Positions 26,901 through 36,390 of a stretch of DNA of 64,000 nucleotides are shown one piece after another. Position 1 is the stretch's first letter; every line of letters starts with the position of its first letter. Source of the DNA: Mytilisepta virgata (Eukaryota; Mollusca; Bivalvia; Mytilida; Mytilidae); assembly GCA_028015205.1 (NCBI GenBank), contig CM051519.1, positions 87,255,539-87,319,538 of the forward strand. The letters are read 5' to 3'. The translations under genes and the position numbers were made by a program. The notes under the pieces were generated by a model. It was not told where the DNA came from. It made no database searches and saw nothing but the letters and a program-made list of their open reading frames with translations.

Positions 26901-29900
26901 TTGACAAAGAAAAGGCAATAACTCCAAGATGGGTATTCTGATTTATAACAAAATTAGAGGGTATGTTGATCTTGACATGCTGAACATTTTTGCAATACAA
27001 CTTAACCTCTGTCTCTAATACTTTTCAAAATATAAGACAAAATGTATAAAAAAATTTGAAAATTTCACAAAAAAAGGGCAATAACTCCAAGATGGGTATT
27101 CCAATTAACTTCAAAATTGCAGGGTAGGTAGATCTTGCCGTGTTGATCATTTTTATCCCATGTCAGAATTTCGATATCTGTACTGGTTTTTGAGTTATTA
27201 ACCAAAAACAGCAATTTCTCCCTATGTTCTATATATAGTAACAGCGGCCATGAACAACTGCTTTAAAAACCAGGAGTGAACCCAGGTGCTCCTGAAGGAT
27301 AAGCAGTTTCTTCTCCGTATACGGCACCCGTCGTGAAGTTCAACAAAGTCAATTCGCTGGAAGTCACAAATCGGTGGAGGCACATGAAATGCGACGACAG
27401 CGGAAACAGGTCCAACATCATCTAAGATATTGGAACACTGTAGCGGTCAATCAATTCGTGAAGACGACCATAAAATTTCCCAAGTGATGACATCAACTTA
27501 TCCCTGATAAAACCCTGGTTAAGAGGCTTTTGTGACAGCATTAATCCTCTTTGTAAATCATTTCACACATATTGGGACAATCTTCACACTAACGAGAGGA
27601 TTATTCTTGCGCAGTGTAATTCCTTTGCTTCCTTTGAAGCAGTTGTTTATTTGGTTATCCTTTCGTTGATTAATGTTAATGCACTGTGAAGTTGCTCACA
27701 CACGATAATGAGTTAATGTCCCTTTATTCGATAGAATGCGTTCATTTGACGAGTCTTTCAAAATTCGATAAATTATTGCTCTTCTCAACACAGTAGGAAT
27801 CAGACTTGTGCCAAGATTAACTGGAATAGCTGATGCAATGTATCAATAATTTATGTACCTAAAAGAAGTTTTACTGAAAATTTGGATTATTTGCCCCTGG
27901 TATATGGTTTATGGAATAGCGTGGGAATAGTAAGATGGAAACAAATATTGACGAGCTATTAAATATCCTATATTAATATTTTTAACATACACATTAAGGA
28001 AGTACAAATAAATAAATCAACGATTAAGGAAGAAGAGAAAGAAGAGATCGAAATAAAATAAAAAATAAAATAAAATAGACTAAAGACACACACAAAATTA
28101 AGAAACATGCATACTCAAAGCACATTACCTTGACATCTTCCATTCCTTTCTTCAAAGTCTGAGCAGCATACCTTTATTTCGACATCAACTCCTTGATATT
28201 GAGGACTGTGTAAAGAATTTCTTTTTCATCATAATTTGAATTATAATTTTTTAAAAAAACAAATGGGTAATAAAAGTATGAATTTAAGAAAATAGTAGCA
28301 AAGGGTATGATGCAAAATCTTAGCTCATATCCACTTTATACTCCTATAACCGCTGCATGACTAAACTTTTACATTACCTTACTCCACCACATCTACTTTA
28401 TAAAACAGATAATTTTATATGGGACTTTTCATTCCAAAATGTACAGCTGGTTGATCATATAAAGAACCTCAAACAATTTGCATGATGTCAGACTGAGTTT
28501 TATTTGTTCTTCTAGAATTTACATAGACAACAACGACCACTTCTACCACCGCAACTGTCCTTCAATGTGAATTAGATAACCACACGACAGTGCCATGTGC
28601 TGATTTTATTTTATAGAAATAACATCGCTTCATATTTTACCACCTATCATGCGATAAATAAAAAGTCAGTCATGAAAAATTATATCTGTAACATTTAAGC
28701 AAGATAAAAGTTAAGAAAAACACGTCTATACGAGTTGGCCCTGTCGTGCTGAATGACTGGGAACATGAAACGCAGGAAAACTAGCTAACGGTCTATGGGA
28801 AGACACCTGAAGAAATTAATTTCAATCTAATTCAGCCCTTTCAAACGATTGAAATTGTATATTGTCACACCTCACTTCAACATTAATTGTTCGGTATTTG
28901 TTGTTTGAAACACACGCATTTAGTTTTTAATTAGTAACTGATCCCTTACGGTGTTGATTCGTATACTGAGCCGTACTGCTAGTGGTTTACCAGATTCTAG
29001 TTCACCCTGTTCAATCTGTACACAACTCATAATAATTTTCTTATAAAACTCGAAGGAAGGACTGAAGTAGTAATACATTTCTCTCGCCAGTCCGAGATTC
29101 CTTTAACGCAGACGATCTGTTTAAGATTTGACTGTTGCCGTGGGACGTCAGGGTGTAGTCTAGATATAAAATTAGGAAATTTCTCCATTTTTGACATAAC
29201 CAGCACTATCAATGTTTTACTACTGATACATTTCTATTCCTATATGCTTAACGTCTATAACATTTTTGTCCTTAAAAGGTCAATATTTTACTGATTATTA
29301 GAAGTTATTCAATACCAACTGCTTGATATTGATGACGAATTTGTGTCACCTTTCATTGTCCCGCTGATCAGGTTCAAAGCAAAAAATGTTTGTAGATGTA
29401 ATTTCTGAAGTTCGAGAAAAATTGATAAATTTTAATTGCAAAAATTTCCGAGTTTTATACAAGGAGTAGGGTCTAAATATCCAAGTCCCCATATATTTCT
29501 AAACAGTTCGTCGGACTACTTAAAGATATACACAGTTTTCATGTTTAATAATCTCATTCACCCAAATATCAGACAGTCACTCACCCAAAATGCATATGTA
29601 TTTATTTCGCTTCTTGAAAACTCTGACATATTGCTCAATCTTAAGAACCTTTCCTAGTGAATATAAGAAAGCGACATTTCTAAGTTATCAATTATATTAG
29701 CGTTAACGACAACACATCAGCATCATAAATTTCTTCAGAATGGCGAAATGGTACACTATCGTTGGTTGTCAGAGCAATTGGTTCATTTTCTCTGTCGGAT
29801 ATAGCAATTTCCAATACACATGACGCCTTTACCGATAAAATGCTCTTTTTCACGAAACTTATTTATATATAAAACTTTTTCAATCTATTGATATTACAAC

Positions 29901-30188
29901 CATCTACAATATTCTAAAGCATAGCGTACTTAATTACATTTAAAGTTTATATGATACAAAAAGGATGAGTTTTTATTGTATCAATTTTTTCCTAAATAGG
30001 TTATCAAGTTTATAAAAATATACAACCAACGTTTAGACAAAGTGTATGACTTTATAATTTTGAAATTATATTTTTATTTTAAATATTATTTACCCACGAT
30101 TTCTGTTACAGTCGCCATTTATGCTGTATTGACTATTTGAAGTTCCACATACCAAAATTAAAATCATAAATCTTTTCAGCAATGCCAT
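8901..30188 (-). CDS. Gene B: tandem paralogue of gene A (four exons; 3' exon outside the window)
   Basis: Model: 30188-30094, 28205-28129, 11873-11765, 8950-8901. Exon sizes 95, 77, 109 and 50 equal those of gene A, and all phases agree. The predicted N-terminal 110 residues have the same 12 cysteines as gene A: signal peptide MALLKRFMILILVCG, then VCCSDFEERNGRC, one EGF-like module, and CNHLRGC. After 8901 the donor G|GTAAGTG implies another exon, but no membrane/tail exon was found between 8900 and 1, so the gene probably runs off the left edge. The intron between exons 2 and 3 is about 16 kb and filled with LINE, Tc1 and Penelope-like sequence. It may alternatively be a broken copy lacking its tail. 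Confidence 0.75.
9415..9784 (+). mobile_element. tRNA-derived SINE
   Basis: The head reads like a tRNA gene: A-box-like GGTGGTCTCGTGGTAGCG and B-box GGGTTCGATCACC closing with CCGGG. A body unrelated to tRNA follows, then a tail with CTGGACGTTATACAATAATTC and CATCC repeats. Imperfect flanking duplication: CCGAAGAGAGAAAAC before and CCGATAGAGAAAC after. Transcription would be by RNA polymerase III. Compare bivalve V/Meta-type SINEs; the exact family is not established. Confidence 0.75.
11279..11380. repeat. 102-bp hairpin element
   Basis: Near-palindrome: the arms ACAATTAAGGCCCTGTGAG... and ...AGAGGGCCCTAATTGT enclose inner arms GGATATATCCAAAATGGT and ACCATTTTGGATATTTCC, with the loop flanked by AAACCCTG/CAGGGTT. 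Probably a tiny MITE; it lies in gene B's intron 3, close to exon 3. Confidence 0.7.
11765..11873 (-). CDS. Gene B exon 3: EGF-like module
   Basis: 109 nt, acceptor TTGCATAG, donor AG|GTACTT. Encodes CSVGYTSEEGSSC, KPCPSGWYGIKC, SMECDC; differs from gene A exon 3 at a handful of residues. All six cysteines are kept. Confidence 0.85.
12196..12576 (-). pseudogene. Non-LTR retrotransposon (LINE) 3' fragment
   Basis: A 126-codon open frame contains LSISKLAHIKNIPTEKRLC followed by SGC...DDEYQYFLHC. This is the C-terminal cysteine/histidine segment typical of LINE reverse-transcriptase proteins (form: R.C..C....DE.HFL..C). No RT domain is attached, so it is a truncated fragment. Confidence 0.6.
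13738..14280 (-). pseudogene. Penelope-like retroelement 3' fragment
   Basis: The upper part reads RGLLMSQKLLNQGFIRDKL...KFYGRHHELIDHYSV, the C-terminal piece of the same RT family as at 53570-54330. The lower part is a shared non-coding tail (CAGGAGTGAAC, CGTATACGGCGTC, ATACCTAAGGAGCAA). Copies of the tail recur at 16560-16710 and 27250-27560. 5'-truncated. Confidence 0.5.
14549..15600 (+). pseudogene. LINE reverse-transcriptase remains (two pieces)
   Basis: The first piece has GVKQGDSMISTLFKII (14551 on) and LLLLSQSVEELQNSVEI, the RT motifs around the catalytic loop. The second has IFADDLLI (FADD at 15138-15149), LTVKKTKTMIFGK and later KVHNKFCKFTLGVK. Stops and frame changes are frequent. 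The pieces may come from two different LINE copies. Confidence 0.6.
16560..16710 (-). repeat. Penelope-like tail fragment
   Basis: GGACAAATATACCTAAGGAG and GACAGGAGTGAAATT repeat the non-coding tail at 13800-13990. Confidence 0.45.
16740..19790 (-). pseudogene. LINE ORF2 pseudogene (endonuclease, linker, reverse transcriptase)
   Basis: Read on the minus strand, domains appear in order. Endonuclease remains at 19780-19380 (ESDSDF, ILVGCIYIPTEYFKYSTEF, FNARTATIPDFVIPDD). Linker open frame 18569-18261 (KPWVVKKS, ELRSHLKTDTMQFWRLLN). RT start at about 17760-17330 (ILNGEITEEIINSIKNL, KAPGID, GFIPKSWLVRVIKPVYKNKG, NYRAITLIS). YADD at 16916-16905 followed by KLSVNTDKTNVLIF. Many frameshifts and stops make it inactive. 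A hairpin element interrupts it at 18967-19107. The ORF1-like piece at 21780-21250 may be its 5' part. Confidence 0.7.
18967..19107. mobile_element. 141-bp hairpin MITE inside the LINE wreck
   Basis: Arms of about 60 bp: TTTCCCTCGCATTAGTGAAA... and ...TTTCACTAATGTAAGGGAAA, with inner GTCATGTTT/AAACATGAC and a short central loop. It falls between the endonuclease and linker parts of the LINE and so is younger than that LINE. Confidence 0.75.
20755..21245. repeat. Diverged direct duplicate, about 95 bp
   Basis: AAACGTATCACAAAATACC...CTGTATGGCCAATTAGTTGAC (20770-20870) recurs at 21145-21235 with about 85% similarity. Confidence 0.6.
21250..21780 (-). pseudogene. LINE ORF1-like remains with coiled-coil
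   Basis: Opens with ATGGCGACC (MATFKTVDQNNYVDLSQVIS) near 21779. Further pieces after frame changes are NAYMATSVQPDLLSND and a heptad-rich segment (QLQKLDLLGDIKHRLQTFEQ, 21469-21257) that should form a coiled coil, as in ORF1 proteins of LINEs. It lies upstream of, and in the same orientation as, the ORF2 remains at 19790-16740. Confidence 0.45.
22134..22141 (+). promoter_or_regulatory. TATA box of the Tc1 transposase gene
   Basis: TATAAAAG preceded by GG and followed by GCCGG, 48 bp before the chosen ATG. Initiation 25-30 bp downstream would give a leader of about 25 nt and exclude the upstream ATG at 22129. Confidence 0.55.
22189..23226 (+). CDS. Tc1-family DDE transposase (DD34E), 345 residues
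   Basis: Cut-and-paste transposase of the Tc1/IS630 group. N-terminal helix-turn-helix (MPRLTPQQREQAIGRLDAG, IANDFNCAVRTIERL), then a GRPR-like basic linker (DRPRSGRPQ) and a second helix-turn-helix region. The catalytic triad is readable as FSDES, QQDNARAH and SPDLNPIEHLW, with 34 residues between the second D and the E. The frame is open to TAA at 23226. An upstream in-frame ATG at 22129 overlaps a TATAAAAG box (22134-22141), so the start is placed at 22189, about 50 bp after the TATA. A length of 345 fits the family's usual 340-350. No stop or frameshift is seen, and codon use is more GC-rich than the surroundings. Confidence 0.95.
   Translation: MPRLTPQQREQAIGRLDAGQSARVIANDFNCAVRTIERLRTRYNATNSTNDRPRSGRPQVTTPRQNRGIVRHHLMNRFTPAAETARNTVGTHGRPISDDTVRRRLAARNMRCRRPARGPILTPRHRQARLQWATQRQNWRNRQWRNIIFSDESRYCISTADGRTRVWRRRGERYEDSCILETDAWGGPSIMVWGGIGLNVKLGPVIFQNLGPGRGNGVTAARYIDQVLTPHVQPHFARHQNKTFQQDNARAHTARATRDFLQQNNINVMDWPALSPDLNPIEHLWDEVQRRLNNEQPSPTTAAELSQAFQRVWARIPMAFINRLINSMYRRCAAVIGAGGGHTRY
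23365..23370 (+). terminator. Poly(A) signal of the Tc1 transposase gene
   Basis: AATAAA about 140 bp after the stop codon and about 50 bp before the right inverted end. Confidence 0.45.
24305..24392 (+). repeat. 21-bp minisatellite, TCTCCTTTCTCCCGCCCCC
   Basis: Four near-perfect units. The minus strand is G-rich (GGGGGCGGGAGAAAGG) and could form a G-quadruplex. Confidence 0.85.
24911..27250 (+). mobile_element. Tandem-core element, 3' truncated
   Basis: Starts like its relatives (AGAGGCTCCCATGTATAGCTCACCTG). It holds about four copies of a roughly 150-bp unit (CATCTTGGA..AGGTGTGGACATGTC, GGTCCAATGTTAAACTATG) to about 25530, then six copies of a 115-bp unit (25680-26370), then CAATAACTCC-AAGATGGGTATTC units. 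It stops at 27250, where Penelope-like sequence begins. No coding sequence. Confidence 0.6.
25680..26370 (+). repeat. 115-bp tandem array, six copies
   Basis: TTTTGACCTCTACGGCTCTA recurs at about 25681, 25797, 25912, 26028, 26136 and 26250. Each unit carries ATATATGGTTGCTAGGTACT and AATGACCTTGACC. Confidence 0.88.
27250..27560 (-). pseudogene. Penelope-like retroelement 3' fragment
   Basis: Closely matches 13960-14220: CCAGGAGTGAACCCAGGTGC, CCGTATACGGCACCCGTCG, CCTGATAAAACCCTGGTTAAG. Only the last part of the RT and the tail remain. Confidence 0.5.
28129..28205 (-). CDS. Gene B exon 2: CC-DFE (EMI-like) segment
   Basis: 77 nt, acceptor TTACACAG, donor G|GTAATGTG, in phase with exons 1 and 3. 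Contains VCCSDFEERNGRCQ. Intron sequence on both sides (about 27554-28505) is recognisably homologous to 57797-58710 in gene A. Confidence 0.82.
30094..30188 (-). CDS. Gene B exon 1: signal peptide
   Basis: ATG at 30188, 31 codons plus GG, donor GTAAAT, exactly as in gene A exon 1. Hydrophobic core FMILILVCG, and YSINGDCNRNR at the end. The open frame can be read further upstream to 30293, but homology to A supports the 30188 start. Confidence 0.82.
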
Positions 30189-30575
30189 GTTATGCCGTTC
30201 TCGGTAATTTTTTGTAAACTGAAACGCATAACTGAATTTCATATTAATTGTACATGTACAAACACGTACCCAGAGTTGATGAATCATGTGCAATTTTTAT
30301 TAAAAAATTATGTCCTGGTAAAAACTATAATCAAATGAGAACAGCTAAAGCCTTAAAAATCTAAATAAGGCCAACGAGTTAAAAAAAATCTAAATAAGGC
30401 CTTAGATAAGCTTTTCAATAGATAAAATAACATCTCTTCATCTATAACTATATTACTATTGTAATAAAACATAGCATTTTCCCTTGATTTTTACTGATAT
30501 CCTCTTGTTGAAAACGCGTTTTTATAAAACCATTGTCCATTATTTTGCCTTGAATATAGCATAATTTCTCAGGAA
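30188..30575 (-). promoter_or_regulatory. Probable promoter region of gene B
   Basis: Homologous to the 390 bp upstream of gene A, including TATAAAAA at 30526-30519 on the minus strand. Homology ends at about 30575, just before the tandem-core element that starts at 30583. Confidence 0.4.
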
Positions 30576-30582
30576 TTAGCAT

Positions 30583-32415
30583 TGTCAAACGAGAGGCTCT
30601 AAAGAGCCTGTATCGCTCACCTGATTTAACTATTCACCTTGAGCAGACCTAAAAATTTAAGTGTTGCAGTCAATTTGGCTGGTTTTTCTATAGAATTCTA
30701 TGTTAAACTAATTCCAGCTGTGGCAGTCATCTTGGTTGACAGTCCAGGTCAACGGATACATTTCTAAAAGAGAACCATCAAAGGACCATTTCTGCTAAGT
30801 CTTGTTCCAACTGGCTAAGCGGTTTCAGACAAGAAGATTTTTAAATGAATTTTCCTATAGGGTCCAATATTTAAAAAAGTTCGGTGTGTGGCAGCCATCT
30901 TGGTTGACAATACGGGTAATCGGACACATTTCTGAAAGAGGACCTCCTAAGGACCAATGCTGCCAAGTCTGGCTCCAATATGTTGGGTGGTTTCAGACAA
31001 GAAGATTTTTCAATGAATTTTTCCATAGGGCCATATGTTAAACTAAGTTCGTGTGTGGCGGCCATCTTGATTGACAGTCTGGGTCATCGCACAAAATTCT
31101 GAAAGAGGACAATCTAAGGACCATTGCTACCAAGTCTAATTCTAATTGGCTTAGTGGTTTCAGACGAGATTTTTGAGTGAATTTCACATAGGGTCCTATG
31201 TTAAACTAAGTTCTGCTGTGGCAGCCATCTAGGTTCACAGTCCACGAAGTCAGACACATTTCTGAAAAAGGACCTCCTTAGGACCAATGCTGCCAAGTCC
31301 TGCTCCAATATGTCAACTGGTTTCAGACAAGAAGATTTTTCAATGAATTTTCCTATAGGGCCCTATGTTAAACTATGTTCGGTTGTGGCGGCCATCTTGG
31401 TTGACAGTCCAGGTCATCGGACACACCTCTGTAAGAGGACCATCTAAGGACCACTGCTGCCAAGTCTGGTTCCAATTAGTCAAGTGGTTTAAGACAAGAA
31501 GATTTTTCAATGAATTTTCCCATAGGGCCCTATGTTAAACTAAGTTCCGCTGTGGTGGCCATCTTGGTTAACAGTCCGGGTCATTAAACATATTTCTGAA
31601 AGAGAACCTCCTAAGAACCATTACTGCCAACTTTGGTTCCAACTGGCCTTGTAGTTTCATATAAGAAGATTTTTTAAACCCCCTTTTTTTCTATTTTTAT
31701 TAACAGCAGCCATGTCGGTTTGAAATCGGGGATGCCAGACATAATATTGGAAGGGGGCCACCCAAGGACCATTCCACCAAAGTTTGGTCTAAATTGGCCT
31801 AGTGGTTTGAGAGGAAAAGATCTTTAAAGGAAAGTTTAAGCTGGATGTAGTCTTTAAAGGGCAAAAACTCCTATAAGGGGTTAATCAATGATTTTGGTCA
31901 TATTGACTTATTTGTAGATCTAACTTTGTTGAACATTTTTGCTGTTTACAATTTGTCTTTATCTATAATAATATTCAAGATAATAACCTAAAACTGCAAA
32001 ATATCCTTAAAATTAACAATTCAGGGGCAATAACCCAACAAAGGGTTGACCGATTCGTCTGAAAATTTCATGACAGGTAGATCTTGACCTGATGAATATT
32101 TTTATCCCTTCAATTTTGCTCTAATTGCTTTAGTTTTTGAGATATAAGACAAAAACTGCAGTTTACCCCTATGTTCTATTTTTAGCTATGTCGGCCATGT
32201 TGGTTGGCAGGCGGGGTCATCGGACACATTTTTTAAACTAGATATCCTAATGATGCTTGTGGCCAAGTTTGGTTCAATTTGACCCAGTAGTTTCAGAGGA
32301 GAAGATTTTTGTAAAAGTTAACGGACGACGACGGACGACAACGGACGACGACGACGACGAACGCCAAGTGATGAGAAAAGCTCACTTGACCCTTTGGGTC
32401 AGGTGAGCTAAAAAG
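30583..32415 (+). mobile_element. Tandem-core element with 5' and 3' hairpins
   Basis: Begins with the palindrome AGGCTCTAAAGAGCCT (about 30596-30611) and GTATCGCTCACCTG. Five to six copies of a roughly 163-bp unit (GGCCATCTTGGTTGACAGTC, TTTCAGACAAGAAGATTTTT) run to about 31700, followed by older unique sequence. It closes with an ACGGACGACGACG tract (32325-32375) and the hairpin AGCTCACTTGACCCTTTGGG-TCAGGTGAGCT (32380-32410). It directly abuts gene B's upstream region. Confidence 0.7.
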
Positions 32416-32814
32416 CGGGGAGCATGTTCTATAGATGTCAAAAAGGTGTACGGTAACGGTTGTTACAGAACTCTGAACTATCCGTCTTTACCCAACAATC
32501 AACATTGTACAAGTGGCAGTCATCAGTTATTTTTTGTGTCTCTCGTCAGATCTTTATTTCTAGATCATCTTGTTATATTAGCGAACAGTTTGAAGTCTTG
32601 AAAATGCAGTTTTATAATATCTGTCAACGTATTTCAGCTAAATACCCTGCTCCAAAAAAAAAAAAAAAATAAAAAAAAATCACTTGTTATAAACGGATTT
32701 TTACATCCTAGCTTTTATTGTAATATTGTGAATAAATGCAAACATCTTGCCAATAACCCATAGTAAGAACTACAAATATGAAACATTTTAAACCTTCAGC
32801 ACAACTGATGAGTC

Positions 32815-34115
32815 GTACTTCGAATGAAGTTCGGGGATATTTGTAATCGGTCCGTCTGTCCGTATGTTCTTCCGCCTGTCCATCCGTCAGTCTGTCCTGC
32901 GTTTGTCCGTCTGTCCGTCCATTAGATAATCTTGTCTCCAGAACTCCTCGTTCATTTTTAACTTCATGCATTTAATTTCTATACAGTATTGTCACAAACT
33001 GTATGTAGATGCGCAGTAAGGTTTTAGAATTTTGATTTCCAAAATTGGGGCCCACAGGGGTCGAATTGTCGAAAATTGGAAATATAAACTTGTGACCTAA
33101 ACTCCTCATTCTTTTTTTCATTTTATGCCTTTAATTTCTATACAGCATTATCACATACTGTATGTAGACGCGCAGTAAGGTTTTGGAATTTTGATTTTTA
33201 AAAATTGGGGTCCACATGGGTCGAATTTCAAAAATTGGAAGTTTAAGCTTGTGACCTAAACTCCTCATACATTTTTCGTTTTATGCTTTAATTTCTATAC
33301 AGTATTGTCACATACTGTATGTAGATGCGCAATAAGGTTTTGGAATTTTGATTTTTAAAAATAGGGCCCACGAAGGTTGAATTTCGAAAATTGGAATTTA
33401 AGCTTGTGACCTAAACTCCTCATTCATTTTTCACGTCATGCATTTAATTTCTCTACCATATTGTCACATACTATATGTAGATGCGTAATAAGGTTTTAGA
33501 ATTTTGATTTTCCAAAAAGGGGCCCAAAGGGTCGAATTTCGAAAACTGGAATTCTAAACTAAACTGCTTATTATTTTTTCCTTTTATGCTTTTAATTTCT
33601 ATACAATATTGTCACATACTGTTTGTAGATGCGCAATAAGGTTTTAGAATTTTGATTTTGACAACTTGCGGCCCACAGGGGTTGTATTTCGGAAATAGTG
33701 AATTAAAGCTTGTGCCTTAAACTGCTCTTTCATTATTCATTTAGATTTAACAAATTTATTTCTAAATCTATTGTTCTTTATGCTCTGTAGATATGCGAAA
33801 AGGTTTTTAATTTTAATAATCTATTAAGGGATCAAATTTTGGGACCGAAAATGGTGAAATTGCTAATTTTGCTTTGTCTTTGGAAATACTCATTCATTTT
33901 TTTTTTGTTTCAGTGGTTTCATTTGTGTATAATATTGTTCTTTACTATGTGTAGATGTGCAACAAGGTTTTCAATTTTTAAATTTGATTCAGGGTTCCAA
34001 TTTTCAGACTGAAATTGTTAAATTGCTAGTTTTTCAATGTTAATTGTTTTTTTACTTGTGCAGTGCGGGGATTGACATCGTTTCTGATGGCACCAATTTC
34101 TAGTTTTATTTTTTT
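32815..34115 (-). mobile_element. Tandem-core element, 165-bp unit
   Basis: Read on the minus strand: start AACTAGAAATTGGTGCC with a weak hairpin, then six to seven diverged units, then a GGACAGACGGAC tract (32850-32925), then CCCCGAACTTCATTCGAAGT at the end. Unit markers on the plus strand are GTGACCTAAACTCCTC, TTTCTATACAGTATTGTCAC and GTAGATGCGCAATAAGGTTTT. Confidence 0.65.
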
Positions 34116-34919
34116 TTCAACTGTTTAAAAAAATTCAGCAGGAAATTAGAGTTGATTGTTTTCCTTATTGACATAAAAATCCCCATTTATATATTTTGGA
34201 AAGGTCAAATAGTTATTTGCAAAAGCATATAAAATAAACGCACAATAAGAGAATATTTCCCTAATCGATCTAATTTTACATGTTTTGTCATACTCTCGTG
34301 ATTTAAACGGCTCGCTATAAATATATGACATATTTATTTATTTAACTAAATAATCAAATTATAATAATATCTTGTTACAGATAATTGAATAACTATTTAT
34401 AACGTGGCTTTAGATTAAAACATAATTTTGATGACGGTAATTTAAGACTGTGACAGCTACGGTAAATAGCTGTAGATAACAGCAGATTTCCTGAAATTGA
34501 CACCCCACCGTATTTTTCACATGCAATATAGCCGTTGCTAAGGGTATATCCACCAGTTTTAAGGGACATAATAATCATACTTAATGCTACAACTGCTTTT
34601 ATCGTACTTTATACCTTTTAGATATTAACCATGCATGATAACTGCTTAAACGATTAAGCTTGTATTATTAAATCCAGTGGAAGTAGTATAGGGAAGGCTT
34701 TCAAGAAGCATTTGTTGAAGAGTAAATTACGTAACATGATGTGAAGTCACCAGAAATGGTTTGCGCGCATGCCCATCTGGAAGTGACGAATTTTCCCACC
34801 ACATTTTTAAAAACCGCGTGAAAATAGAAGAGACCCCTATCATGCCATTGCCTTCGGTCATTCGTACGCTTTCGGTCCTTGATTGAACAGTAATAGGTTT
34901 AACCCTATGGATTTCACTA

Positions 34920-36250
34920 GGACTACTTCACTCGGGGCCCACAGGTGTTGAATTTTGAAAATTGGGAATTTAAGCTTGTGAACTGGGACTATTATACTAA
35001 CGGGACTGGAAACCGTTACGCCAATCAGTCAACATCACGGTCGTTAAAACGCGCGCGAGACTTGACGATACGCCATATTGTTTTGACAGTGATATAGACA
35101 GCGTGCTTTGATCGCATAATTTCTATAAGTTGTTTTTATAGTTATTTAAAAAGAAAATCCTTTATGTAAACATGATTACTATTATGATAAAAGGTATTTC
35201 GATCTTTTACAGTTGTTATTAATCACCAAATCCCGCCTTAAATGTGAAAAACTGACATTTAAAGGTTGAAATTTTACCGGATGATTACAGCGTGGGGACG
35301 CTGTGGGAAAAAATGATTTACAAAATTTCTTCTAACTGTTGATTGAAAAGAGATACGCGAGTTCTGTTTGTTGTTAAATCATATTTATTGATTACAGGTT
35401 GGATTGACCTATTTTTATTGTCACTTTTTAAAGTGAAAAGTGGAATATAAATCTCCTTCTCATTACAACCGGAAACCACATGCAGGGCTCAAATAAATTA
35501 TACTGCTCCTATAAAATTGCCTACTCCTATTTATGTGTGCAATATTTGTAGTAAAATCAGGGTTTTTGTTGCTTAGTAATGGTCTTTGGGTGGCATGAGC
35601 ATTTGACTTCGTGAAAATATGTACAATAGGTTCCACAATCAGAACTACAAAATTAGGCCTTTCACAGCTATTGCTGCCATATATAAGCATATTGAATATT
35701 TATAAATGGATCTGATTTAATTTTTTGTTCATTTAATTATATTTTTTATTTTAAATCCACCTATTTTAACGGTATAAACATGCTGACATGTTCACCGAAA
35801 TCAATTGTTTACATGTATCGACGGCTAATTAACCACGTGACACGATAAGCTGTCAATCAAAACAAAAAATCAATAATCCGCTATCGGGACAATGAAATCT
35901 CAACAGACTGATCAGTTTCCAGTCCCGTTAGTATAATAGTCCCAGTTGTGACCTAAACTTCTCTTTCATCTTTCATTTTATGTACTTACTTTCTTAACGG
36001 TATTGTCACACTCTGTATATAGATATGCAATAAGGTTTTAGAATTTTGATTTTCAAAAACTTGGGCCTTTAGGGGTCGAATTTAAAAAATTGGGAATTAT
36101 AAGTGCGTGTCTGAATGTTTTCTTTCATTTTTCATTTTATACATTTTATTTCTATACAGTATTGTCATACACTCTATGCAGATGTGCAATAAGGTTTTAG
36201 AATTTTAATTTTCCAAACTTTGGGCCTGTATTCAAAGGTATAATTCTAAA
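34920..36250 (-). repeat. Further 165-bp units, split by a DNA element
   Basis: GGGGCCCACAGGTGTTGAATTTTGAAA (34937) and CTTGTGA up to 34982 continue after 35945 with GTGACCTAAACTTCTC. Two to three more units follow to 36250. Confidence 0.65.
34983..35945. mobile_element. 963-bp non-autonomous inverted-repeat DNA element
   Basis: Both ends read CTGGGACTATTATACTAACG and continue GGACTGGAAAC, a 31-bp perfect inverted repeat. Flanks are TTGTGAA (34976-34982) and TTGTGAC (35946-35952), a 7-bp target duplication with one mismatch. It sits inside a 165-bp repeat unit, which confirms the boundaries. No transposase. A hAT- or P-like size class of duplication is possible. Confidence 0.85.
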
Positions 36251-36390
36251 AAAATGCACAATTTAAATAATATTAAGAAAGAAAAAACTGTACCCAATGC
36301 ATTAGTGTTGCAAAATCCTAAACAGATAGAAACAATTAATCATTAAAACTAACCTTGATTCCAAATATTAGTCAAGAGCTTATGATATTA

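Noticed and set aside
30188..30293. Longer N-terminus for gene B starting upstream at 30293
   Set aside because: Gene A shows homology beginning at the internal ATG with its signal peptide; the extension is not conserved and would bury the signal sequence.
32800..32845. Hammerhead ribozyme starting at CTGATGAGTC
   Set aside because: The required GAAAC after stem II is missing; the following TTCGAATGAAG belongs to the end hairpin of a repeat element.
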